From Saccharothrix violaceirubra (GTDB lineage: Bacteria > Actinomycetota > Actinomycetes > Mycobacteriales > Pseudonocardiaceae), in assembly GCF_014203755.1 (NCBI RefSeq), contig NZ_JACHJS010000001.1, forward strand, positions 1,054,001 to 1,118,000: DNA of 64,000 nucleotides, given 5' to 3'. Of this stretch, positions 18,252 to 27,175 are shown in pieces; the stretch's first letter is position 1; each line of letters opens with the position of its first letter. The translations under genes were made by a program, and so were the position numbers. Under the pieces are notes generated by a model. The model saw only the letters and a program-made list of their open reading frames with translations, ran no database searches and was not told the origin of the DNA.

Positions 18252-18448
18252 TGGACGTCAAGAAGGCACGGGGCCTGATCGGCCTCGCCGGTTCGATCTT
18301 CGGTGCGGTCAACGCGTTCTCCTCGCTGCGCGCCGCCCGCGGTGACAAGGACAAGCTCGCCCTGGCCAACGCGGTCGCGGGCATCGTCGTGGCGATCACC
18401 GGCGCGGCACTGGCCGTCCGGGGTCTGCGGAAGGGCGGCAAGGCATGA
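18251..18448 (+). CDS. small two-helix membrane protein inside the gat operon
   Basis: 65 aa from ATG 18251; the gatA stop and this start share one base (TGATG), and its own stop overlaps the gatB start as ATGA. Residues about 6-22 and 39-58 are hydrophobic, joined by a charged loop (RAARGDKDK), with a basic tail (RKGGKA). The tight coupling on both sides argues strongly that it is translated. Function unknown; it occupies the place of pfkA in Mycobacterium. Confidence 0.8.
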   Translation: MDVKKARGLIGLAGSIFGAVNAFSSLRAARGDKDKLALANAVAGIVVAITGAALAVRGLRKGGKA

Positions 18449-19941
18449 CGGCCACGCTCATGGACTACGCCGAGGTCGTCGAGCGCTTCGACCCGGTGCT
18501 GGGCCTGGAAGTCCACGTCGAGCTGCACACGGCGACGAAGATGTTCTGCGGCTGCGCGAACCTGTTCGGCGGCGAGCCGAACACGCACACGTGCCCGGTC
18601 TGCCTGGGCCTGCCGGGCGCGCTGCCGGCCGTGAACGGCCAGGCCGTCGAGTCCGCGATCCGCATCGGGCTCGCGCTCAACTGCTCGATCGCCGACTGGT
18701 GCCGGTTCGCCCGGAAGAACTACTTCTACCCGGACATGCCGAAGAACTTCCAGACCTCGCAGTACGACGAGCCCATCGCGTTCGGCGGCTGGCTCGACGT
18801 GACGCTGGACGACGGCGAGGTCGTGCGCGTGGAGATCGAGCGCGCGCACATGGAGGAGGACACCGGCAAGTCGCTGCACGTCGGCGGCGCGACCGGGCGC
18901 ATCCACGGCGCCGAGCACTCGCTGTTGGACTACAACCGCGCGGGCGTGCCGCTGATCGAGATCGTGACCAAGCCGATCACGGGCACGGGCGAGCGGGCGC
19001 CCGAGGTGGCGCGCGCGTACGTGAGCGCGTTGCGGGACCTGCTCAAGGCGCTGGACGTGTCCGACGTGCGCATGGACCAGGGTTCGCTGCGGTGCGACGC
19101 CAACGTCTCGCTGATGGCCAAGGGCGCGGACGTCTTCGGCACGCGCACCGAGACCAAGAACGTCAACTCGCTGCGCAGCGTCGAGCGCGCCGTCCGGTTC
19201 GAGATGACGCGCCAGGCCGCCGTGCTCGCCGAGGGCGGCGAGATCACGCAGGAGACCCGGCACTTCGACGAGTCGACCGGCAGCACGTCGTCGGGCCGCA
19301 AGAAGGAGACGGCCGAGGACTACCGGTACTTCCCGGAGCCCGACCTGGTCCCGATCGCGCCCGCGCGCGAGTGGGTCGAGGAGCTGCGCGGCACGCTGCC
19401 GGAACTGCCGTGGGAGCGCCGCAAGCGCATCCAGGCCGAGTGGGACCTGACCGACGCCGAGCTGCGCGACCTGGTCAACTCGGGCGCGATCGACCTGGTC
19501 GCCGCGACCGTCCAGGCCGGGACGACCCCGGCCGAGGCCCGGTCGTGGTGGGTGGCCTACCTGACCAAGGAGGCCAACGCGCGCGGCGTGGAGCTGGACG
19601 GGCTGCCGGTCACGCCGGCACAGATCGCGCGGGTCGTGGCGCTGGTCAACGCGGGCGAGCTGACCAACAAGCTGGCGCGCGAGGTCGTGACGGGTGTCCT
19701 CGCGGGCGAGGGCGAGCCCGAGGCGGTCGTCGAGGCGCGCGGCCTGAAGGTCGTGTCGGACGACTCCGCGTTGGAGAAGGCGATCGACGAGGCCCTGGCG
19801 GCGCAGCCGGACGTGGCCGCCAAGATCCGCGACGGCAAGGTGGCGGCGGCGGGTGCGATCGTCGGCGCGGTCATGAAGGCGACCAAGGGCCAGGCCGACG
19901 CGAAGAAGGTGCGTGACCTGGTCATCGCGCGCTGTTCGTAA
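18445..19941 (+). CDS. gatB: Asp/Glu-tRNA amidotransferase subunit B
   Basis: 498 aa from ATG 18445. [10 protein letters not shown], the zinc-site cysteines in [11 protein letters not shown] and [11 protein letters not shown], and [11 protein letters not shown] belong to the catalytic kinase-like domain that activates the tRNA-bound acid with ATP. The C-terminal 150 residues form the helical and YqeY-type tRNA-binding region (NKLAREVV...[26 protein letters not shown]). A strong terminator follows. Confidence 0.97.
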   Translation: MTATLMDYAEVVERFDPVLGLEVHVELHTATKMFCGCANLFGGEPNTHTCPVCLGLPGALPAVNGQAVESAIRIGLALNCSIADWCRFARKNYFYPDMPKNFQTSQYDEPIAFGGWLDVTLDDGEVVRVEIERAHMEEDTGKSLHVGGATGRIHGAEHSLLDYNRAGVPLIEIVTKPITGTGERAPEVARAYVSALRDLLKALDVSDVRMDQGSLRCDANVSLMAKGADVFGTRTETKNVNSLRSVERAVRFEMTRQAAVLAEGGEITQETRHFDESTGSTSSGRKKETAEDYRYFPEPDLVPIAPAREWVEELRGTLPELPWERRKRIQAEWDLTDAELRDLVNSGAIDLVAATVQAGTTPAEARSWWVAYLTKEANARGVELDGLPVTPAQIARVVALVNAGELTNKLAREVVTGVLAGEGEPEAVVEARGLKVVSDDSALEKAIDEALAAQPDVAAKIRDGKVAAAGAIVGAVMKATKGQADAKKVRDLVIARCS

Positions 19942-19956
19942 GGATTCCTCGCCCGA

Positions 19957-19990
19957 ACGGGGGTGTGCCGGATTTCCGGCACACCCCCGT
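19957..19990. terminator. terminator after gatB
   Basis: Perfect 16-bp inverted repeat, ACGGGGGTGTGCCGGA (19957-19972) and its complement (19975-19990), 2-nt spacer, then CGTCGTTT. It begins 15 nt after the gatB stop and closes the gat operon. Confidence 0.9.
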
Positions 19991-20382
19991 CGTCGTTTCG
20001 CCCACGGTGTGGTTCGGGTCACCGAAGTGCGTGCGGACGGATTTCGCGGAACCGTCGCGGCCCGGAATTCCCGGGGCGATGATCACTGTTCGGAGCCGCG
20101 CGGGTACGGGAATTGTTGCCGGTGAGTGACTTCGTTGTGTTAATACGTTCGGCCATTCGAGTGGTATCCACAGTGGCACTGCATTATCTACCTGGGGAAA
20201 CGCCAGGGCTAACCTGGACTTCATTGCTCTAAGTAAGAGTTCCCCTCCATAGATGCATCCATCTGTGTCAGGATTGATCCGTTCGGTCAGGCCGGGGGGC
20301 CGGCCGGACGAGCAGGAAGTACTGACCGAAGGTGATCACGACCCACAGCCGGGGTCGTAGTTGTAGGGGAGGGCAACCACAG
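19991..20382. promoter_or_regulatory. long upstream region of the small acidic peptide gene
   Basis: About 390 bp without a gene, with markedly lower GC around 20115-20260, consistent with a promoter. An inverted repeat TTCGGTCAG (20282-20290) / CTGACCGAA (20322-20330) surrounds a GC-rich core (GCCGGGGGGCCGGCCGGAC) and could be an operator or an mRNA stem about 50 nt before the peptide's ATG. I cannot place -35/-10 boxes with confidence. Confidence 0.45.
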
Positions 20383-20643
20383 ATGTCTGTCACCGACGAG
20401 AAGAACACCACCGGCACGCTGTCGGCCGAGACCGTCGACCTGGACTCGGTCGAACTGGCGGGCTCCGTCGAGGAGACCACGCCGGCCGAGGCCGTCACCG
20501 CGGAGGCCGAGGCGGTCGTCTCGAACGCGGCGCTGCTCGCCGCCGCCAAGCCCAAGGGCCCGCGTCAGGGCGGCGACGGTGACGAGGTCGAGGACGGCCC
20601 GTACAAGCCGCACTCGCCGGAGCCCGCGACTCCGCTCAACTAG
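20383..20643 (+). CDS. small acidic protein preceding the TPR-CHAT gene
   Basis: 86 aa from ATG 20383 with AGGGGAGGG upstream. Very acidic and Thr/Ala-rich, no Cys and no hydrophobic membrane segment, likely disordered. It ends with a distinctive tail, DGPYKPHSPEPATPLN. It is followed by a strong hairpin and then the TPR-CHAT gene. Genes paired with caspase-like CHAT proteins can encode their substrates (known for Craspase/Csx30); whether this is such a substrate or a precursor peptide is my inference. Confidence 0.75.
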   Translation: MSVTDEKNTTGTLSAETVDLDSVELAGSVEETTPAEAVTAEAEAVVSNAALLAAAKPKGPRQGGDGDEVEDGPYKPHSPEPATPLN

Positions 20644-20657
20644 AAGATGTCCTTACG

Positions 20658-20689
20658 GCCGGCCGGACGGGAGTTCCCGTCCGGCCGGC
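20658..20689. terminator. hairpin between peptide gene and CHAT gene (terminator or attenuator)
   Basis: Perfect 15-bp inverted repeat, GCCGGCCGGACGGGA (20658-20672) and its complement (20675-20689). It starts 14 nt after the peptide stop and ends 29 nt before the CHAT ATG. If it is partially read through it would make the peptide in excess over the large protein. Confidence 0.8.
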
Positions 20690-20718
20690 TGCGTCCACCT
20701 GGACCTTTGTGCTTACAT

Positions 20719-23346
20719 ATGTCAGTGCCAGCCGCGACACCCTCTGATGGTGGATCCACGGGCGCGGCCGAGAAGGCGCGGCTGCTGCACCGCAGGGGCA
20801 AGAAGGCGGCCACGGCCGACCGGCACCCGACCGCGATCCTCCTGCTGAAGCGCGCGTTGGCCGTGCTCGACGCCGCGCAGGACGTCGATTCCGTCGTGCG
20901 GGTGGAGATCCGCACCCGGGTCCAGGCGACTTTGGCCTACTGCCTGGCCGAAACGACGAGCCTCGACGAAGGCGCCGCCCTGCTCGACCGCGTGCGGGCG
21001 GAACTGGCCGAGTTGCCCGACATGCCGCTCAAGGACGAGCTGCACGGGTTGATCGACCACAACCACGCCGTACTGCTCTGCCGGGTCGGCCGGATCAAAG
21101 ACGGCATCGTGCTTTTCGACTCCGACGTCCGCCACACGGAGCGTCGGCTGGCCGAGACCACCGGTGACCGCACGGCCGTCGTCGACTGGCTGGTCACGTC
21201 GCTGTCCAACCGCGGCAACGCCCATGGGACCTCGGGCAGCCCGTCGCTGGCGGTGCGGGACCTGAACCGGGCCATCGACCTGGCCCGCGAGTACGGACTG
21301 CACGAACGGGTCGGGATCGCGACGCACGCGCTGGGCAACTTCCTCCAGCGCATCGGGGACATGCCCGCCGCGCTGCGCCGCTACGAGGAGGCCAACCGGC
21401 TGTTCACCGAGCACGAACCCGGACTGCTGCTGCGCCTGCGGCTGGACCAGGCCGAAGCGATGCTCAGCGTCGGCCTGGCCGACGAGGCCGGCCGGCACCT
21501 GGACGAGGTGCTGCCCGAGATGCGGCGGCAGCGCATCCTCCAGGACCACGCCGAAGCCGAGCTGTTCCGGGGCGCGGCGGCCCTGCTGGAGGGCGAGGTG
21601 CGTACGGCCCGGCGCATGGCCGTGTCCGCGCACCGCCGTCTGTTGCGCCGGGGCAGCCCCGGGTGGGCGGCGATCGCGGCCCTGATGATCGCCCGTGTGG
21701 ACGTCCAGAAAGCCTTGGACGCCAGGGTTCCGGCCGCGCTGCCGCGCCGGGTGCTGGAGCTGTCCGACCAGCTCGCGGTGTTGCGCCTGGCCGACGCGTC
21801 CGCGCAGGCCCGCATGCTCGCCGTCCGGCTGGAGGTCAAGCTCGGCAACGTCGACCGCGCGGCCGAGCTGTTCGCGGCCGTGCCGACGCCGCGTCCCACG
21901 TCCGCGATCGACCACCGCATGCTGGTGCGCATGTGCCGTGCCGAACTCGCGTTGGCGCGCGGCGACCGCCGGGCCGCGTTGGCGCAGGCCAAGGCGGGCC
22001 TGACGGAACTGGGGCGGATGCGCGACAGCCTCGGCGCGGTGGAACTGGTGTCGGGCAGCGCGTTGCACGGTCGTGAACTCGGCGACTTCGCGGTCCGGCT
22101 CGTGCTCGGCTGCGGCGACTCGCCCGCCGACGCCCGCCGCCTGTTCACCTGGCTCGAACGCACGCGCGCCCAGCTCTACCGGTACGACCCGGTCGAGTCC
22201 ACTGTGGACAGCGAGTTGCGCGAACGCATCGCCGAGGTGCGCCGGCTGAGCCGGGCACTGCTGCGCGCCCGCCTGGACGGCGCACCCACCTCGAAGCTGG
22301 AGATCCAGTACGCCGCGGCCCAGCGCGACGCCATGCGCCTGGGCTGGAGCGAATCGCCGTGGGGCAAACCCCGCCCGGTCGCCCGGCCGCGCGACGTCAT
22401 GGACCGGCTCGGCGACCGGGCGCTGATCAGCTTCGCGGCGTCCGACGACAGCCTGGTGGCCGTGGTCGTGCTGGCCTCCGGCGTGCGGATGGTGCGCCTG
22501 GGCTCGGCCGCCGAGGTCAACGAACGCGCCCGCCGCCTGCACGCCGACCTCAACGCCCTCGCGCCCGACCACCTGCCGCCGCCGCTGGTCGAGGTGATCA
22601 CCGCCTCGGCCCGCCGCGAGGCCGAACGCCTCGACGAGACGTTGCTGCGCCCGCTGGTGGATCTGATCGGCGATCGCGACCTGGTCGTCGTGCCGACCGG
22701 CGCGCTGTACGTGGTGCCGTGGGCGGTGCTGCCGACGTGCGCGTCCCGGCCGACCGTCGTCGTGCCGTCGGCCACGGCGTGGCTGTCGACGACCCGGGCC
22801 GACCCCGAGGAGGCCAGCGGTGTCCTGCTCGTGCGCGGACCCGGCCTGGTCGCGGCGGAGGACGAGATCGACCGGCTGGCCGGCTACCACAGCGACGCGC
22901 GCACGCTGGGCCTGCCGGACGCCAGGGTGTCGGCGGTGCTGAAGGCGTTGGACGGCGTCGAGCTGGCCCACATCGCCGCGCACGGCGAGCACGAACCGGA
23001 CAACGCGCTGTTCTCCCGGCTGGAGCTGATCGACGGCGCCCTGTTCGCCCACGAGGTCGGCCGGGTGCGCCGCCCGCCGCACCGGGTCGTGCTGTCCGCG
23101 TGCGAACTGGCGCTCAACCGCATCCGCCCCGGCGACGAGCCGCTGGGCTTCGCCGGTGCCCTGCTGGCGGGTGGCGCGCTGACCGTGATCGCGGCGTCGA
23201 GCAAGGTGGGCGACCAGCCGTCGGCCGCCGCCATGGCCGACTTCCACCGCAACCTGGCCAACGGCGCGGCGCCCGCCGTGGCGTTGGCCGAGGCGGTCGC
23301 CGTGGACCCCTTCCGCCGCCCGTTCGTGTGCCTCGGCTCAGGCTGA
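20719..23346 (+). CDS. TPR-repeat protein with C-terminal CHAT (caspase-like) domain
   Basis: 875 aa from ATG 20719; an earlier in-frame ATG (20647) would place the terminator hairpin inside the gene. Residues about 15-530 are helical TPR-like repeats (for example AIDLAREYGLHERVGIATHALGNF, YEEANRLF). The last 300 residues are a CHAT domain with the caspase-type dyad His755 (AAHGEHEPDNA) and Cys795 (LSACELALN). CHAT proteins are cysteine peptidases or scaffolds used in signalling and defence. No NB-ARC, kinase or membrane part. The upstream small acidic gene is the obvious candidate partner. Followed by a repeat cluster. Confidence 0.88.
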   Translation: MSVPAATPSDGGSTGAAEKARLLHRRGKKAATADRHPTAILLLKRALAVLDAAQDVDSVVRVEIRTRVQATLAYCLAETTSLDEGAALLDRVRAELAELPDMPLKDELHGLIDHNHAVLLCRVGRIKDGIVLFDSDVRHTERRLAETTGDRTAVVDWLVTSLSNRGNAHGTSGSPSLAVRDLNRAIDLAREYGLHERVGIATHALGNFLQRIGDMPAALRRYEEANRLFTEHEPGLLLRLRLDQAEAMLSVGLADEAGRHLDEVLPEMRRQRILQDHAEAELFRGAAALLEGEVRTARRMAVSAHRRLLRRGSPGWAAIAALMIARVDVQKALDARVPAALPRRVLELSDQLAVLRLADASAQARMLAVRLEVKLGNVDRAAELFAAVPTPRPTSAIDHRMLVRMCRAELALARGDRRAALAQAKAGLTELGRMRDSLGAVELVSGSALHGRELGDFAVRLVLGCGDSPADARRLFTWLERTRAQLYRYDPVESTVDSELRERIAEVRRLSRALLRARLDGAPTSKLEIQYAAAQRDAMRLGWSESPWGKPRPVARPRDVMDRLGDRALISFAASDDSLVAVVVLASGVRMVRLGSAAEVNERARRLHADLNALAPDHLPPPLVEVITASARREAERLDETLLRPLVDLIGDRDLVVVPTGALYVVPWAVLPTCASRPTVVVPSATAWLSTTRADPEEASGVLLVRGPGLVAAEDEIDRLAGYHSDARTLGLPDARVSAVLKALDGVELAHIAAHGEHEPDNALFSRLELIDGALFAHEVGRVRRPPHRVVLSACELALNRIRPGDEPLGFAGALLAGGALTVIAASSKVGDQPSAAAMADFHRNLANGAAPAVALAEAVAVDPFRRPFVCLGSG

Positions 23347-23348
23347 CC

Positions 23349-23433
23349 CGCGAGTCCTCCACCCAGGCACTCCGAAATACGCACTCAGGCACCCCGAAAA
23401 ACGCGTTCGGGCACCCCGAAAAACGCGTTCGGG
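23349..23433. repeat. 22-bp tandem repeat cluster, four units
   Basis: Read on the minus strand, two nearly identical units GAACGCGTTTTTCGGGGTGC are followed by GAGTGCGTATTTCGGAGTGC and a terminal GTGGAGGACTCGCGG, all at 22-bp period. It fills the gap between the ends of the CHAT gene and the lipoprotein gene. This is the clearest copy of the family also seen at 985, 6331 and 12555. Confidence 0.85.
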
Positions 23434-23442
23434 CCGGCCGGC

Positions 23443-24624
23443 TCAGTCCTGGCCGCCGCCGGCGCTGTCCGGCCGGACGATGATCACCACGCGGTCGTCG
23501 CTGGACACCGGCGTCGCGCCCGGGACCTTGTTGACCGTGCCGACCAACGCCGTGCGGTCGTCCAACGCGACCATGGGCCCCAGCCGCCCGAAACCCTTGT
23601 CGTCGTCGAGGTTGCGCTCCGGCTTGCCGCTGAAGCTGCCGTCCGGGTTCAGGTGCAACGACAGCGTGCCCGGCGCCTTCGTCGTGGCCAGCCAGATCAG
23701 GCCGGTCATCGACGCGCACCCGGCGATGCCCGGACGGTCCGGCCACGACCACGCGGCCGACGTCAGCGCCTTGCCCGGCTCGACCCGGAACAGCAGGTCC
23801 GACGTCGGCGTGGAGTCGGTGACCCACAGCTTCGACCCGTCGGTCGCCAGGCACAGACCGCCAGGGGAGTGCAGGCCCGACGTCACCACGCGCGAACCCT
23901 CGGTCGGGTTGCCCTTCGCGGCCTGGCCGGACGCGTCGATGCGCAGCACCTTGCCCGCCAACGACGCGGGGTCGGCCGCCGACGCCGCGTTGCCCGCGTC
24001 GCCGGTCGCCACCAGCAGCGCGCCGGACGGGTCGGACGCCAGCGCGCCCCGGTTGCCGGTCGCGCCCTTGGGGATCCCGGTCAGCACCGGCTTGGGCACG
24101 TCGCCCGGCGCCAGCCGCAGCACGCGGTTGTCGGTGGCGGTCGTCACGTACACGTAGACGAGCTGGTCCTCCGCGTAGGTGGGCGACAGGGCCAGCCCGC
24201 TCAGGCCGCCGTCACCCGACGCGTCCACCTCGAAGGTCGCCACCACGACCGGCTCGACGTCCTTGGCCACGCGCAGCAACCGGCCGCCGCGCTCGGTCGC
24301 CAGCGCCGTCACGGACCCGGTGGTCTCGTCCACGTCGATCATCGCCACGCCGGTCACGGTGTTCAGGCAGGTGGCCACGACGGCCGGGTTGAAGTCCTTG
24401 CACCCCTCCGGCGGTGGGACCGGCACCGCGGACTGGCCGGGCTGCTGACCCTGGCCGGGGCTGCTGGGCAGCTCCCCGGGCAGCTCGGGCCGGGGCCCGG
24501 CCTGGGGCGTGAGCTGCACCTGCGCGCTCCACCCGGCGGGCGCCGGCTGGTCGGGGAAGCTCGCGCACCCGGCGGCGAGCAGGCCGACGGCGGACGCGAC
24601 CAACACCGTGCGCAGACGTGACAC
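23443..24624 (-). CDS. LppZ-like lipoprotein, PQQ-dependent sugar dehydrogenase family
   Basis: 393 aa from ATG 24624. The signal peptide ends in a lipobox LLAAGC, so the mature protein is attached to the outer face of the membrane through Cys20. After a Pro/Gln-rich linker (residues 35-70) comes a beta-propeller of the soluble glucose dehydrogenase type (GLSGLALSPTY, GALASDPSGALLVATGDAG). Mycobacterium lppZ (Rv3006) has the same family and neighbourhood. Enzymatic activity is unproven. Confidence 0.85.
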   Translation of the reverse strand: MSRLRTVLVASAVGLLAAGCASFPDQPAPAGWSAQVQLTPQAGPRPELPGELPSSPGQGQQPGQSAVPVPPPEGCKDFNPAVVATCLNTVTGVAMIDVDETTGSVTALATERGGRLLRVAKDVEPVVVATFEVDASGDGGLSGLALSPTYAEDQLVYVYVTTATDNRVLRLAPGDVPKPVLTGIPKGATGNRGALASDPSGALLVATGDAGNAASAADPASLAGKVLRIDASGQAAKGNPTEGSRVVTSGLHSPGGLCLATDGSKLWVTDSTPTSDLLFRVEPGKALTSAAWSWPDRPGIAGCASMTGLIWLATTKAPGTLSLHLNPDGSFSGKPERNLDDDKGFGRLGPMVALDDRTALVGTVNKVPGATPVSSDDRVVIIVRPDSAGGGQD

Positions 24625-24633
24625 GCGACCAGG

Positions 24634-25458
24634 CTAGGCGGCGCCGGGTGAACGCGGGGTGAGCAGGAGGGCCTCCCGCACGGCGGCGGCCCGCCGGACC
24701 AGCGCGTCCAGTTCCGCCACGACCAGACCGGGGTTCTCCACGGGCAGCAGGTGCGTGTTCGGCACGACCCGGACGCGGGCCTGCGGCAGCGACCCGGCCG
24801 CGCCGACCACGTCCGACGCCGCCGCCAGCGGGTCGTAGCGCCCGGCCAGCACGGTCGTGGGGCACGTCAACGGCCGCAGGTCGAACCGGGGCGTGCGGCC
24901 CAGCGCCAGCGACAGCGTGAAGTACCAGGCCCAGTCGTGCCGCAGCACCGCGCCGAGCGAGCCGGCCAACGGCACGCGGTGCAACACGCCGTCCAACACC
25001 GGCGCGGCCAACCGCAGCGCGGACACCGACAGCACGCCCAGCGCCCGCCGCACCGACTCCGGCACGCCCGGCACGCCGAACGCCCCGGCGAACGCGTCAC
25101 CCGGCGCACCGGCCACGAGCAGCAGACCGGACACCCGCTCGGGATGGCGCAACGCCAACGCGGCGGCGACCGTGACGCCCATGGCCCACCCGGCGACCAC
25201 GCACCGGCCCACGCCGGCGTCGTCGAGCACGGCCACGGCGTCGGCCACGTGGTCGTCGACCGCGATCCGGTCCGGGTCGTCGGGTCGCGCCGAGCCGAAC
25301 GTGCCCCGGTAGTGCCAGCCGCGGACCCGTGCGCCGGCCGCCGGCCACGCGCCGGGCAGCGCGCCGAGGCCGGTGCACAGCAGCACGTCCGGTCCCACAC
25401 CGGTGTCCCAGGCCCTGATCCGCGTGCCGTCCGTCGCAACGACGTCGTGCTCCCGCAT
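24634..25458 (-). CDS. alpha/beta-hydrolase fold protein with Ala at the nucleophile position
   Basis: 274 aa from ATG 25458 (ATG 25470 is possible). The fold is clear: VLLCTGLG, the elbow VVAGWAMGVTVAAALALRHP, Asp in LAGRYDPLA and His in NTHLLPVENP. The nucleophile elbow reads G-W-A-M-G instead of G-x-S-x-G, so the catalytic serine is replaced by alanine while the Asp and His remain. It may be a non-hydrolytic relative or a pseudoenzyme. Its start lies 30 bp from the divergent dehydrogenase start. Confidence 0.82.
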   Translation of the reverse strand: MREHDVVATDGTRIRAWDTGVGPDVLLCTGLGALPGAWPAAGARVRGWHYRGTFGSARPDDPDRIAVDDHVADAVAVLDDAGVGRCVVAGWAMGVTVAAALALRHPERVSGLLLVAGAPGDAFAGAFGVPGVPESVRRALGVLSVSALRLAAPVLDGVLHRVPLAGSLGAVLRHDWAWYFTLSLALGRTPRFDLRPLTCPTTVLAGRYDPLAAASDVVGAAGSLPQARVRVVPNTHLLPVENPGLVVAELDALVRRAAAVREALLLTPRSPGAA

Positions 25459-25488
25459 GCGGTCCAGCATGCCGTATACCGTGCGAGG

Positions 25489-26403
25489 GTGACGATCACC
25501 GTGCTGGTACCCGACGATCTCGGCGTGCGCGTGCTGTCCGAAGTGGAAGGCGTGACCCCGGTCCGCTACACGGCGGGCGAACCGCTTCCGCCCGAGGCGG
25601 TCGAGGCGCGGGTGCTGGTGCCGAGGTTCCTCGCGGGTGTCGACCCGGAGGCGTTCTTCGCGGATCTTCCCCGCCTGGAGTACATCCAGTTGCTCAGCGC
25701 GGGCGCCGAGAACTTCGTGGGCGTGATCCCGGACGGCGTCGTGCTGTCCACGTGCCGGGGCGCGCACGGCGGCAGCACGGCCGAGTGGGTGGTCGGCGCG
25801 CTGCTGTCGGTCTACCGGGACCTGCCCGCGTTCGACCGGTCCCGGATCGAGGGCCGCTGGGACTACCGCGGCACGGAGACGTTGCAGGGCAAGGACGTCC
25901 TGGTCGTCGGCGCGGGCGACCTGGCCGTGGAGCTGCGGCGGCGGGTCGAGCCGTTCGACGCGACCGTGACGCTCGTCGGTCGTACCGCGCGCGACGGCGT
26001 GCACGGGTTCGACGAGCTGCCCGACCTGCTCGGCCGGTTCGACGTCGTGGCGCTGGTCGTCCCGCTGACCTCCGAGACGACGGGCATGGTCGACGCCGCG
26101 TTCCTCGAACGGATGCGCGACGGCGCGATCCTCGTCAACGCCGCGCGCGGACGGGTCGTGGACACCGACGCGCTCGTGGCCGAGCTGGTGTCGGGCCGGT
26201 TGCGCGCGGCGCTCGACGTGACCGATCCCGAGCCGCTGCCCGAGGGGCACCCGCTGTGGAGTGCGCCCGGCCTGTTCCTGACCCCCCATGTGGCGGGCAG
26301 CTGTACGGGCACGATGGAGCGCGCGTATGCGGTCGTGGCTGCTGAAATCGCCCGATTTGCTCGCGGAGAGCAGCCGAATAACCTCGTTCGGGGAGAGTAT
26401 TAG
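25489..26403 (+). CDS. D-isomer-specific 2-hydroxyacid dehydrogenase
   Basis: 304 aa from GTG 25489. VLVVGAGDLAVELRRRVEPF is the NAD(P)-binding fold; catalytic residues are Arg in VNAARGRVVD, Glu in VTDPEPLPEGHPLW and His in LTPHVAGS. The glycine motif is G-x-G-D rather than the usual G-x-G-x-I-G. Family members reduce 2-keto acids such as glyoxylate, pyruvate or hydroxypyruvate; the substrate is not determined here. Confidence 0.88.
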   Translation: MTITVLVPDDLGVRVLSEVEGVTPVRYTAGEPLPPEAVEARVLVPRFLAGVDPEAFFADLPRLEYIQLLSAGAENFVGVIPDGVVLSTCRGAHGGSTAEWVVGALLSVYRDLPAFDRSRIEGRWDYRGTETLQGKDVLVVGAGDLAVELRRRVEPFDATVTLVGRTARDGVHGFDELPDLLGRFDVVALVVPLTSETTGMVDAAFLERMRDGAILVNAARGRVVDTDALVAELVSGRLRAALDVTDPEPLPEGHPLWSAPGLFLTPHVAGSCTGTMERAYAVVAAEIARFARGEQPNNLVRGEY

Positions 26404-26475
26404 TCCGTTCGGGTCAGATGGCAGGGCGGAACGGACGCTCGCGGTTGTCGGCCGAACCTCCTACCGTGCGGGTGC

Positions 26476-27174
26476 GTGGCTACTCACGACGACCGCACGA
26501 CCGGCTACTCCGACGAAGGTCCCTACCCGGCGAGCGGAGGAGTCCACCACTTCGACGACGGCACGACGGCGTTCGACAAGAAGACCAACGCCTTCGACAC
26601 GTCCGCCTACACCCCCGTCGACCAGTTCCCGACGGCGGCGGCCCACCTGGACGAGGAGGACACCCGCCGCCCGTTCGGCTGGACCGCCGGACCCGACATC
26701 GGCCTGCTCGTGCTGCGGCTCGCGCTCGGCGGCGCGTTCGTGCTGCACGGTCTGCAAAAGGTGTTCGGCCTGTTCGGCGGGCCGGGCGTCGACAAGTTCG
26801 CCCAGGCGTTGCAGGACATGGGCTTCCGCGAGGCGAAGGTGCTCGCCTGGGTCACCGGCGTCACCGAACTCGCGGGCGGCGGCCTGCTCGTCCTCGGCCT
26901 GTTCACGCCGCTCGCGGCGGCCGGCCTGCTGGGCGTGATGGCCAACGTGCTCGTGCTGCGGTGGCGGTCGGGCTTCTTCGCGCCGGGCGGCGTCGAGTTG
27001 GAGGCCGCCTACGCGGCGATGGCGTTCGGCCTGCTGTTCGCCGGACCGGGCCGGGTCGCGCTGGACCGCGGCCGGACCTGGTTCCGGCGCCCGCTGCTGT
27101 GGGGCTTCCTGTGCCTGGTACTGGCCGCGGGCGCGACGGCGGCGACCCTGTACGTCTTCCGCAACACCCACTGA
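26476..27174 (+). CDS. DoxX-family membrane protein (Rv3005c-like)
   Basis: 232 aa from GTG 26476. The first 75 residues are hydrophilic and acidic; four membrane helices follow at about 77-97, 123-145, 147-170 and 202-224. LRLALGGAFVLHGLQKVFGLFGGPGVDKF and TGVTELAGGGLLVLGLFTPLAA are DoxX signatures. In M. tuberculosis the homologue DoxX forms a membrane oxidoreductase complex with SodA and SseA (known); neither partner is nearby here. Confidence 0.87.
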   Translation: MATHDDRTTGYSDEGPYPASGGVHHFDDGTTAFDKKTNAFDTSAYTPVDQFPTAAAHLDEEDTRRPFGWTAGPDIGLLVLRLALGGAFVLHGLQKVFGLFGGPGVDKFAQALQDMGFREAKVLAWVTGVTELAGGGLLVLGLFTPLAAAGLLGVMANVLVLRWRSGFFAPGGVELEAAYAAMAFGLLFAGPGRVALDRGRTWFRRPLLWGFLCLVLAAGATAATLYVFRNTH

Positions 27175-27175
27175 T

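Noticed and set aside
20722..23247. 841-codon minus-strand frame opposite the TPR-CHAT gene
   Set aside because: Low-complexity Arg/Gln/Gly/His translation; the plus-strand frame has TPR repeats and the CHAT dyad.
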